From positions 1,596,514 to 1,660,513 of the forward strand of contig NZ_JAFEUS010000002.1 in the NCBI RefSeq assembly GCF_027853335.1: a DNA stretch of 64,000 nucleotides, read 5' to 3'. The notes under the pieces are model-generated. The model was given only the letters and a program-made list of their open reading frames with translations. It ran no database searches and had not been told where the DNA came from. This stretch comes from Leucobacter sp. UCMA 4100. GTDB lineage: Bacteria; Actinomycetota; Actinomycetes; Actinomycetales; Microbacteriaceae. Positions 56,981-64,000 of this stretch are shown here, piece after piece. Numbering within the stretch: the first letter of the stretch is position 1; each line of letters opens with the position of its first letter. A program made the position numbers and the translations under genes.

Positions 56981-58858
56981 ATGACGTTTGGTGGTAGAGG
57001 CGGTGGCGGCGGGGGTGGCCGTATCTCGTCGGCCGATGTCGCCAAGCAGAAGTCGCTGAACGAAGACGCCCCAGAGATTCCGGGCCTCGGCTCGCACATT
57101 GCGGCGCTCTTCAGGCCCTACAAGGCGCAGCTCATCGTCATCGCGGTGCTCGTGCTCGTGACTGCGGCGCTCGGGATCGTGCCCCCGCTCATCACGCAGC
57201 GCATCTTCGATGACGCGCTGTTTCCGGCCGGCGGCAGCCCGAGCCTCACGCTGCTCACCTGGCTCGTCGTCGCGATGATCGCCATCTTTTTCGTCTCGAG
57301 CAGCCTCGGTATCGTGCAAACGATCATCACCGCGAAGGTTGGCAACCGCGTCATGGGTGACCTGCGCGTGAAGCTCTTCACGCACCTCCAGGCCATGGAG
57401 CTCGGCTTCTTCACCCGCACGAAGACGGGCGTCATCCAGTCGCGCCTGCAAAACGATGTGGGTGGCGTCGCCAACGTACTCACGAACACCGTCTCAAACG
57501 TTGTCGGCAACACCGTCACCGTGATCGCCGCCTTCGTCGCGATGCTGCTACTCAGCTGGCAGCTCACCCTCATCGCGGTGCTCATCATGCCCGTGCTCGT
57601 CATCGCGCAGCGCCGCGTCGGCCAGGTGCGTGCGCGCATCGCGGGTCGCACGCAGGAGTCGCTCAGCGAAATGACCGCGATCACGCAAGAGACGCTCTCG
57701 ATCTCGGGCGTGCTGCTCGCGAAGACGTTCTCGCAGCAGGGCGCCGAGACCGCGCGTTACTCGACCGAGAACGATCGCCAGATCGGCCTGCAGGTGAAGC
57801 TCACGATGAGCGGCCAGGTCTTCTTCGCCCTCGTACAGGTGTTCATGTCGGCCGTGCCCGCCATCGTGTACCTCGTCTCGGGCTTCCTCATCGCCCGCGC
57901 GCAGGGCCAGGGCTTCGACGCTGGCATCACCGCCGGAACGATCGTCGCATTCACGACCGTGCAGTCACGGCTGCTCTTTCCGATGATGGCCCTCATGCGC
58001 ATCGCGCTTGACCTGCAAACCTCGAAGGCGCTCTTCGCGCGCATCTTCGAGTACCTGAACCTCACGCCGCGCATCGTCGAGGCAGCTGACGCGACGGCTC
58101 CCGACATGAGCCCACCCCGCGGCGGATCGGTCGAGTTCGACCACGTCACCTTTCGCTACGACGACACGAGCCCTGCCGAACGGCCCACGCTCGATGACGT
58201 CTCGTTCACGGTTGAGCCCGGCGAATTCGTCGCGATTGTCGGCCCCTCGGGATCGGGCAAGACCACCATCGGTTCGCTCGTGCCGAGACTCTACGATGTG
58301 AGCGACGGTTCCGTGCGCTTCAGCGGAACCGACGTGCGCGACCTCACCCTCTCAGGCCTCATGGACCAGATCGGCATGGTCACCCAGGAGTCTTATCTCT
58401 TTCACGGCACCATCGCCGAGAACCTGCGCTACGCAAAGCCAGAGGCCACCCAGGCCGAGCTCGAGGCAGCAGCGCGCATGGCCAACATTCACGACGCCAT
58501 CGCCTCTTTCGCTGGCGGCTACGACACGGTCGTGGGTGAGCGCGGCTACCGCCTCTCTGGTGGCGAAAAGCAGCGCCTCGCGATCGCCCGGGTGCTGCTC
58601 AAAAACCCGCCGGTGCTCATTCTCGACGAGGCGACGAGTGCCCTCGACACCGTGAGCGAGCGCATCGTTCAGGGCGCCCTCGACGGTGCCCGCGAGGGCC
58701 GCACCACGATCGCCATCGCGCACCGCCTCTCGACCATCATTGACGCCGACCGCATTCTCGTCATCGACCGCGGCCGCCTCATCGAGCAGGGCACGCACGA
58801 GCAGCTGCTCGCGGCCGGCGGCGCGTACGCGGAGCTCTTCTCGCAGCAGGCGCTGTAG
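56981..58858 (+). CDS. ABC exporter (fused permease-ATPase)
   Basis: 625 residues. N-terminal Gly-rich tail (about 4-12), then a six-helix type IV ABC transmembrane domain (about 45-360). The nucleotide-binding domain follows with Walker [17 protein letters not shown]-loop MVTQESYLFHGTIAENL, signature LSGGEKQRLAIARVLL, Walker B LILDEATSALDT and H-loop AIAHRLSTI. Probably exports lipids, drugs or peptides as a homodimer. 36 nt after the PACE-like gene, possibly in its operon. Confidence 0.93.
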   Translation: MTFGGRGGGGGGGRISSADVAKQKSLNEDAPEIPGLGSHIAALFRPYKAQLIVIAVLVLVTAALGIVPPLITQRIFDDALFPAGGSPSLTLLTWLVVAMIAIFFVSSSLGIVQTIITAKVGNRVMGDLRVKLFTHLQAMELGFFTRTKTGVIQSRLQNDVGGVANVLTNTVSNVVGNTVTVIAAFVAMLLLSWQLTLIAVLIMPVLVIAQRRVGQVRARIAGRTQESLSEMTAITQETLSISGVLLAKTFSQQGAETARYSTENDRQIGLQVKLTMSGQVFFALVQVFMSAVPAIVYLVSGFLIARAQGQGFDAGITAGTIVAFTTVQSRLLFPMMALMRIALDLQTSKALFARIFEYLNLTPRIVEAADATAPDMSPPRGGSVEFDHVTFRYDDTSPAERPTLDDVSFTVEPGEFVAIVGPSGSGKTTIGSLVPRLYDVSDGSVRFSGTDVRDLTLSGLMDQIGMVTQESYLFHGTIAENLRYAKPEATQAELEAAARMANIHDAIASFAGGYDTVVGERGYRLSGGEKQRLAIARVLLKNPPVLILDEATSALDTVSERIVQGALDGAREGRTTIAIAHRLSTIIDADRILVIDRGRLIEQGTHEQLLAAGGAYAELFSQQAL

Positions 58859-58965
58859 GAGCGGCGGCTCCCGCCGCCGTCGCTCCGGCTGCTGCCGCTC
58901 CCGCCGCGGTCGCCGTCACGCCGCCGCTCCCCGCGCCCGCCACCGCCGTTGTTTGCGTTTTTCCC

Positions 58966-59025
58966 GTTTACTTGACGAAAAGCAGGGTGAAACGACCAAA
59001 ACACCCTGCTTTTCGTCAAGTAAAC
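58966..59025. repeat. Long intergenic palindrome (family A, copy 4)
   Basis: The longest copy: 24-nt perfect arms beginning GTTTACTTGACGAAAAGC, loop of 12 nt. The core ACTTGACGAAAAGCAGGG is the same as in copies 1-3. Confidence 0.95.
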
Positions 59026-59211
59026 GGCCGCAGCCCCGTGCAAACACGGGAACAGTCCCGCTGCGCGCAAAAACGGCGAGCCTCATGCGCATGATGACAC
59101 TGAAACCCAAGCAATAACCCGCAGGCCCCGAAACGGCGTGCGCCCAAGCCCGAAAAAGACCCCCGAATATGAGTACTCTCTGTGAACGCGGGGCAGCCAC
59201 CGCCCGTCATG

Positions 59212-59241
59212 TTGACGCTTCAATTTAGGCGTGCCTATGAT
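59212..59241 (+). promoter_or_regulatory. Promoter with DtxR-like operator
   Basis: -35 TTGACG (59212-59217) and -10 TATGAT (59236-59241), 18-nt spacer. TAGGC-GT-GCCTA (59226-59237), inside TTTAGGCGTGCCTATGA, is a dyad close to DtxR/IdeR boxes and overlaps the -10. A DtxR-family gene lies downstream at 60542-61252. Confidence 0.55.
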
Positions 59242-59376
59242 TGGAGTACCAATTAAAGGCAATTAGGTTGCTGTGTAATTTGGCGAAGCATATAACCAGC
59301 AGCTGACCTGCTGGTGCTGAACTCACAAGGCTCGGTGCCTCTCGATCAGTTGCGCTGTGAAAGAGGGGTTAACACC

Positions 59377-60453
59377 ATGAAAGCTGCACGCTACTACGGT
59401 CGCGAAGATATTCGCATTGAAGACATTGAGCCCCAACCACTCGAGGCCGGTACGGTTCGCATTGACGTAGCCTGGACCGGCATTTGCGGTACTGACCTTC
59501 ACGAGTACCTCGACGGCCCGATCTTCGTTCCCGAGCACGGGCACCCGCACCCCATCTCAGGTGAGTCGGCTCCCGTAACGCTCGGCCACGAGTTCTCGGG
59601 CGTCATTTCAGAGGTCGGCGAGGGCGTTTCAGACCTCGCTGTTGGCGATCACGTTGTCGTCGAGCCGTACATCATTCGTGACGACGTCAACACCGGTCCC
59701 GATTCGAACGACTACCACCTCTCTGACGACATGAACTTCATCGGCCTCGGCGGCCGTGGCGGTGGCCTCGCAGAGAACATCGTCGTGAAGCAGCGCTGGG
59801 TGCACAAGATCGATTCGTCGGTTGCCCTCGACGAGGCTGCCCTCATCGAGCCGCTCTCGGTCGCTTACCACGCCGTCAAGCGTTCGGGCGTGACCGCTGG
59901 CCAGACCGCACTCGTTGGTGGCGCTGGCCCCATCGGCCTGCTCACCGCAGCGGTACTGAACGCGCTCGGCGTGAAGGTTATCGTCTCAGAGCTCTCATCG
60001 CTTCGCCGCCAGAAGGCACTTGACGCGGGCGTCGCCGACATAGCGCTGAACCCCGCAGAGGTCGACGTTGTCGCAGAGGTTAAGAAGCTCACCGATGGCA
60101 AGGGCGCTGATGTTGCGTTCGAGGCCACCTCGGTTCAGGTCGTTTTCGACACGCTCATGGACGCCGTGCGCCCAACCGGCGTTATCGTCGTCATCTCGAT
60201 CTGGGGCAAGCCTGCAACCTTCGACATGCACAAGCTCGTCATGAAGGAGATCGATGTTCGCGGCACGATCGGGTACGTGAACTCGCACCCTGACACCATC
60301 GCGCTTGTCGAGTCGGGCAAGATCGACCTCAAGCCGTTCATCACCGGCAAGATTGCGCTCGAAGATCTCGTCGACGAGGGCTTCAACACCCTCATCAACC
60401 ACAACGAGACCGCAGTGAAGATTCTCGTTTCGCCAACGGGCAAGGGTCTCTAG
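59377..60453 (+). CDS. Zinc-dependent 2,3-butanediol-type dehydrogenase
   Basis: 358 residues from ATG 59377, with GAGGGG as Shine-Dalgarno; an upstream extension to 59314 would cross the leader hairpin. MDR family: catalytic zinc Cys in WTGICGTDLHEYLDGPIFVP, GHEFSG (His/Glu) and the cofactor motif GGAGPIGLLTAAVLNALG. Lacks the four-Cys structural zinc loop, as butanediol dehydrogenases do. Converts acetoin and 2,3-butanediol or a related diol. The promoter carries a DtxR-like site. Confidence 0.88.
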   Translation: MKAARYYGREDIRIEDIEPQPLEAGTVRIDVAWTGICGTDLHEYLDGPIFVPEHGHPHPISGESAPVTLGHEFSGVISEVGEGVSDLAVGDHVVVEPYIIRDDVNTGPDSNDYHLSDDMNFIGLGGRGGGLAENIVVKQRWVHKIDSSVALDEAALIEPLSVAYHAVKRSGVTAGQTALVGGAGPIGLLTAAVLNALGVKVIVSELSSLRRQKALDAGVADIALNPAEVDVVAEVKKLTDGKGADVAFEATSVQVVFDTLMDAVRPTGVIVVISIWGKPATFDMHKLVMKEIDVRGTIGYVNSHPDTIALVESGKIDLKPFITGKIALEDLVDEGFNTLINHNETAVKILVSPTGKGL

Positions 60454-60465
60454 ACCATACGCATT

Positions 60466-60502
60466 AAGCAGGGCCGGGGGCGAACCTCGGCCCTGCTTTT
60501 TC
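60466..60502 (+). terminator. Intrinsic terminator after dehydrogenase
   Basis: AGCAGGGCCG and CGGCCCTGCT form a perfect 10-bp stem followed by TTTTTCG, 14 nt after the stop codon. Confidence 0.9.
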
Positions 60503-60541
60503 GTTTCCTACGCGCGTTCGCCGGGCCCAGCCGCGCCGCGA

Positions 60542-61252
60542 CTACTCGTCAGTTTCGCCGTGCCCTGGCTGCGAGACGTAGATCGCGTCGGTCGCGGGCC
60601 TGCCGAGCGTGATGGTCTCGCCGTGCTCCTTGCCGTCTTCGGCAACGTGCGTGACGGTGATGGTGCTCGAGTAGGGGGCGCCCTCGGTGACGCGCAAGAG
60701 TGAGCCGACCGTGATCTTGCACTCGTCGCAGTGCAGGAGCAGCGCGGGGTCGTCGTCGGCGATACGCTCGACGCACACGGTCGCCGGCAGCGGAACGATG
60801 CTGAGCTGCGTCGCCTGCGGCATGAGCAGCTTGCCGTCGGCCGTGGGAATAGGATCACCGTGCGGATCCCTCACGGGGTGCCCGAGGAGCACGTCGATCC
60901 GCTCGATCATGAGGTCGCTCACCGCATGCTCGAGGTGTTCGGCTTCGTCGTGAACTTCGTCCCAGCCGTACCCGAGAACCTGCACGAGAAAGGTCTCGAT
61001 GAGGCGATGCCTGCGCACCATTTGGAGGGCGTAGGCGTGGCCGAGTTCGGTGAGCTGTACCGAGCCGTAGGGGGTGTGATTCACGAGCCCCTGGGCAGCG
61101 AGTTTTCGAATGCCCTCGCTAACGGTCGACATGCGAAGGCCGAGGCGTTCTGCAATGATAGACGCGGTGATGGGTGCGTCTGACCATTCGGCACTCGCCC
61201 ACACGACCTTGAGATAGTTTTGAGCACTGGTGGTGAGCTCTGAAAGTGTCAT
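60542..61252 (-). CDS. DtxR/MntR-family metal-dependent regulator
   Basis: 236 residues. The winged helix at about 5-65 has NYLKVVWASAEWSDAPITASIIAERLGLRMSTVSEGIRKLAAQGLVNH. The dimerisation/metal part contains MVRRHRLIETFLVQVLGYGWDEVHDEAEHLEHAVSD, with the metal-site Glu and His (HDEAEHLEH). A C-terminal FeoA/SH3-like domain (about 150-225) includes HCDEC. It is a Fe2+ or Mn2+ dependent repressor. It converges with the dehydrogenase and may bind the dyad at 59226-59237. Confidence 0.92.
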   Translation of the reverse strand: MTLSELTTSAQNYLKVVWASAEWSDAPITASIIAERLGLRMSTVSEGIRKLAAQGLVNHTPYGSVQLTELGHAYALQMVRRHRLIETFLVQVLGYGWDEVHDEAEHLEHAVSDLMIERIDVLLGHPVRDPHGDPIPTADGKLLMPQATQLSIVPLPATVCVERIADDDPALLLHCDECKITVGSLLRVTEGAPYSSTITVTHVAEDGKEHGETITLGRPATDAIYVSQPGHGETDE

Positions 61253-61380
61253 GCCCCCTATTGTTACAGACCGGTTGCATTCTCACACGGGGCGATACAA
61301 ACGGGGCGAGAACTTCTATGATGAAAGTCACACGTGAGAAGGGTGAGGATGCCCTTTTCGGGTCGAAAGGACGACGATCA

Positions 61381-62271
61381 ATGAAGATTCGCTACGCACT
61401 CCCAGCGATCACCGCCGCACTGCTACTCACCCTCACGGGCTGCGTTAATAACGCCGAAGGTGAGGGCGACGAGAAAGCCCCTCAGGCCGAGGGCATTCAG
61501 CCCGATAAGGCAGCGGTTGAGCTGCTGCCAGACGACGTGAAAGATTCGGGCGTGCTGACCATCGGCACCGACGCCGAGTATCCTCCGAACGAGTACAAGG
61601 ACGCCCAGGGTAAGCCCACGGGCTGGGGCGTTGACCTCGCGAACGCGGTCGCGGCGAAGCTCGGCCTTGAGCCTGAGTGGGAGATGCTCGGGTTCGACAG
61701 CATCATTCCTCGTATTCAGGAGGGCGCGCTGAACCTCGGTTCTTCGTCGTTCACCGATACGCTCGAGCGCCAGAAGTCGGTTGACTTCGTGAACTATCTC
61801 GATGCCGGTAGCCAGTGGGCTGCGCCGGTTGACTCTGACGTTGATCCCGAGAACGCGTGCGGTCTCACCGTCGCGGTTCAGAGTGGCACGGTACAGCACC
61901 TCACCGAGCTCGTTGAGCGCAATGAGCAGTGCAAGGCCGACGGTAAAGATCCGATCGAGGTGCTGCCCTACGACGGTCAGCCCGAGGTGACCCAGGCCGT
62001 GATCAACGGCCAGGCTGACGCTTTCTCGGCTGACTCACCCGTGACTGGTAACGCTGTTGCGAAGAGCGATGGCGCGCTTGAACTCGTTGGCGAGCTCTTT
62101 GACGCGGCACCGTACGGCTTCGCGACGCAGATCGACAGCGACATGACGAAGGCGGTTCAGGCCGCGCTGCAGTCACTCATTGATGACGGCACATACCTGA
62201 AGATTCTGACCAACGCCGGTATTGAGTCGGGAGCCCGTGACGAGGCGACCGTCAACGCCGGCAACGAGTAG
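61381..62271 (+). CDS. Amino-acid ABC transporter binding lipoprotein
   Basis: 296 residues from ATG 61381. Lipoprotein signal with LLTLTGC (Cys near 21). The family 3 solute-binding fold follows: SGVLTIGTDAEYPPNEYKDAQGKPTGWGVDLANAVAAKLGL and LNLGSSSFTDTLERQKSVDFVNYLDAG. It feeds the adjacent permease and ATPase. The ligand is a polar amino acid or similar, unspecified. Confidence 0.9.
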   Translation: MKIRYALPAITAALLLTLTGCVNNAEGEGDEKAPQAEGIQPDKAAVELLPDDVKDSGVLTIGTDAEYPPNEYKDAQGKPTGWGVDLANAVAAKLGLEPEWEMLGFDSIIPRIQEGALNLGSSSFTDTLERQKSVDFVNYLDAGSQWAAPVDSDVDPENACGLTVAVQSGTVQHLTELVERNEQCKADGKDPIEVLPYDGQPEVTQAVINGQADAFSADSPVTGNAVAKSDGALELVGELFDAAPYGFATQIDSDMTKAVQAALQSLIDDGTYLKILTNAGIESGARDEATVNAGNE

Positions 62272-62293
62272 GCCGAAGAGGCCCTAGGCAACC

Positions 62294-63298
62294 ATGTCTG
62301 ACTCGACTCCTCGGGCTGCGGGACGACCGGTCTCGCAGCCCGACGAAATCCCCATGGCCGAACCGATCGAAGCGATCAAGCTGAAGCACCCGTGGCGCAA
62401 CGTGTTTGCGGTCGTGCTCGTGATCATCGTCGGGCTGTTCATCTACGATGCGGCGTTTAACCGCCCCGTGTATAACTGGCCCGAGGTTGGCAAGTACCTC
62501 TTTGACACCCGCGTGGTCTCGGCGATCGGCTATACGCTGCAGCTCACGATCTACTCGATGATCATCGCGATCGTGCTTGGCGTGAGCCTCGCCGTGATGC
62601 GTATGTCGCCAAACCCCGTCGTGAAATCGGTCGCGTGGGTGTACCTCTGGATTTTCCGCGGTACCCCGGTGTACGTGCAGCTGACGTTCTGGGGCATGAT
62701 CGGCGTCATCTACAAGACGATCGACATCGGCATTCCCTTCACCGAGCCGCTCGCGCAGATCGTGACGAAAGACCTGCTGAGCTACTTCACCCTCGCGGTG
62801 ATTGGACTCGCGCTGAACGAGGCGGCCTACATGGCCGAGATCGTTCGCGCCGGTCTGCTCGCGGTCGATAAGGGGCAAGAGGAAGCCTCGACCGCGCTCG
62901 GTCTCGGGTGGTGGCACACGATGACCCGCGTCATTTTGCCCCAGGCAATGCGCGTCATCATTCCACCCACGGGCAATGAGGTGATCTCAATGCTCAAGAC
63001 CACCTCGCTCGTGACGGCGGTGCCCTTCACCCTCGAGCTGTACACCCGCACCAGAGACATCGCGGGTGTCACCTATCAACCGGTGCCCATGCTCATCGTG
63101 GCCTCGGTCTGGTACCTCGTGATCACCTCGGTGCTCATGGTTGGCCAGTACTTCCTCGAGAAGCACTATTCGAAGGGCCACGGCGTGCGCCAGGAGGTCA
63201 TGAAGCCGACGGTTGAGACGCAGACCATTACGGTGGCCGGCATCGAAGACCCGGCCGGTCCGAAGCACGGTGAGAGAGAAGGTGGCGATCGTGGTTAA
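62294..63298 (+). CDS. Polar amino-acid ABC transporter permease
   Basis: 334 residues. Cytoplasmic N-terminus of about 40 residues, then HisM-type membrane domain: [45 protein letters not shown] and the EAA loop [37 protein letters not shown]-terminal cytoplasmic tail. The ATPase gene starts inside its stop codon region (8-nt overlap). Confidence 0.92.
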   Translation: MSDSTPRAAGRPVSQPDEIPMAEPIEAIKLKHPWRNVFAVVLVIIVGLFIYDAAFNRPVYNWPEVGKYLFDTRVVSAIGYTLQLTIYSMIIAIVLGVSLAVMRMSPNPVVKSVAWVYLWIFRGTPVYVQLTFWGMIGVIYKTIDIGIPFTEPLAQIVTKDLLSYFTLAVIGLALNEAAYMAEIVRAGLLAVDKGQEEASTALGLGWWHTMTRVILPQAMRVIIPPTGNEVISMLKTTSLVTAVPFTLELYTRTRDIAGVTYQPVPMLIVASVWYLVITSVLMVGQYFLEKHYSKGHGVRQEVMKPTVETQTITVAGIEDPAGPKHGEREGGDRG

Positions 63299-64000
63299 TG
63301 AGCAACAGCCGGTTCCCATGGTGTTGGCCGAGGGCATCTCAAAGAGTTTCGGCTCGAACCTCGTGCTGCGCTCGATCTCGCTTGAGGTGGCTCGCGGTGA
63401 GGTGCTCTGCCTCGTGGGCCCCTCGGGCTCCGGCAAATCGACGTTCCTGCGCTGCATTAACCACCTCGAAACGGTGAACGCAGGTCGGCTCATGGTCGAT
63501 GGCCAGGTGGTGGGCTACCGCGAGAAGGGCGACAAGCTCTACGAGATGCACCCGAAGGAGGCGGCGAAGCAGCGCCGTGACATCGGCATGGTGTTTCAGC
63601 GCTTCAACCTGTTTCCGCACATGACGGCCCTTGAGAATGTCATGCTCGCGCCGAGCCTCCTCGGCAAGGGCAACAAGGCACAGCTCAAGGCGAAGGCGAT
63701 GGAACTGCTTGCACGCGTGGGCCTCGCCGATCGCTACGATCACTACCCGGCGCACCTCTCTGGCGGCCAGCAGCAGCGCGTTGCGATCGCCCGCGCCCTC
63801 GCGATGGAGCCGAAGCTCATGCTCTTCGACGAGCCCACTTCGGCGCTCGACCCCGAGCTCGTGGGCGAGGTGCTCGACGTCATGAAGGGCCTCGCCGAGA
63901 GCGGCATGACGATGATCGTCGTAACACACGAGATGGGCTTCGCTCGCGAGGTCGCCGACAAACTCGTGTTCATGGATGGCGGCGTCGTCGTCGAGGCCGG
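63291..64000 (+). CDS. Polar amino-acid ABC transporter ATP-binding protein (3' partial)
   Basis: GTG 63291 with GAGAAGG upstream; ATG 63318 is an alternative. 236 residues are visible before the window ends. Walker [16 protein letters not shown], signature [18 protein letters not shown] and Walker [23 protein letters not shown], then the His-loop [22 protein letters not shown]. The insert [23 protein letters not shown] is typical of GlnQ/HisP-type ATPases. Confidence 0.93.
   Translation, partial: MVNEQQPVPMVLAEGISKSFGSNLVLRSISLEVARGEVLCLVGPSGSGKSTFLRCINHLETVNAGRLMVDGQVVGYREKGDKLYEMHPKEAAKQRRDIGMVFQRFNLFPHMTALENVMLAPSLLGKGNKAQLKAKAMELLARVGLADRYDHYPAHLSGGQQQRVAIARALAMEPKLMLFDEPTSALDPELVGEVLDVMKGLAESGMTMIVVTHEMGFAREVADKLVFMDGGVVVEA

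Larger units (their letters stand above)
58859..59376. other. Intergenic region with palindrome, operator and leader hairpin
   Basis: About 515 nt without a credible gene. It holds the family A palindrome (58966-59025), a promoter with a DtxR-like dyad (59212-59241), a second promoter (59268-59296) and the perfect hairpin ACCAGCAG-CTGAC-CTGCTGGT (59295-59315) in the dehydrogenase leader. Confidence 0.6.

Noticed and set aside
59314-59376. N-terminal extension of the dehydrogenase
   Set aside because: It would begin in the leader hairpin and has no Shine-Dalgarno; the family starts at MKAARYYG.

Overview
The window is GC-rich, densely coded chromosomal DNA from a high-GC actinobacterium. It combines GntR/MocR- and DtxR-type regulators, PspC/LuxR-type two-component genes, multi-copy Asp23 proteins, a class-E-type (LAxTG) sorting signal and many 4-nt ATGA/GTGA gene overlaps. 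The gene set fits the Microbacteriaceae, possibly Leucobacter. That assignment is inference from gene content. No phage, integrase, transposase or CRISPR array is visible.

Layout. 1-4.3 kb: 3' part of a very large wall-anchored Ig-domain/purple-acid-phosphatase protein. 4.5-5.3 kb: an unknown protein. 5.7-10.2 kb: an envelope-stress island with Asp23/Gls24 proteins, DUF2273 and AmaP-like membrane proteins, a YtxH-like protein, an ECF sigma factor and an Asp23 protein with an anti-sigma-like N-terminus. 10.6-15.9 kb: HAD phosphatase, a phosphonate-type ABC importer (phnDCEE) and an RpiR regulator. 15.9-23.2 kb: MMPL exporter/MarR pair, SDR-type epimerase, photolyase, LysR and YeiH. 23.3-26.2 kb: GNAT protein, OmpR-type two-component system and divergent VanY-like peptidase. 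26.2-28.3 kb: a persulfide-detoxification unit (CstR-like repressor, Cys-rich mini-protein, persulfide dioxygenase-rhodanese) with two tandem operators. 28.3-31.6 kb: MFS exporter-MarR operon and a GntR regulator. 31.6-35.8 kb: a Lia/Mac-like PspC-kinase-regulator system. 35.8-47.2 kb: thioesterase, pyridoxal kinase-serC, a DegT aminotransferase, a MoxR/VWA pair, PLP homeostasis protein YggS, a MocR regulator and gabT. 47.3-48.8 kb: an atypical tRNA-Cys-like gene and a lactate permease. 49-54.4 kb: small metabolic and repair genes. 54.5-55.6 kb: a stand-alone fragment resembling the C-terminus of Eco57I-type DNA methylases, opposite an XRE regulator. 55.7-58.9 kb: acyltransferase, PACE-like exporter and ABC exporter. 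59-61.3 kb: butanediol-type dehydrogenase and DtxR regulator. 61.4-64 kb: an amino-acid ABC importer that runs off the end.

The most interesting signals are five. (1) An identical 15-nt element, TTGACATAGGTCAAA, sits at the start codons of both pdxY and yggS, 6 kb apart. Each copy lies in a divergent promoter region beside PLP-dependent genes, one of them a MocR regulator, which suggests a local vitamin-B6 regulon. (2) A tRNA-Cys-like gene has a broken U-turn (C33) in its anticodon loop. (3) A four-copy family of long intergenic palindromes is present, with two further look-alike families. (4) The Asp23 island carries five or more Asp23-related genes around an ECF sigma factor. (5) An orphan methylase-tail gene faces an XRE regulator.

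Functions are assigned by reading translated sequence for family motifs. No database search was possible.
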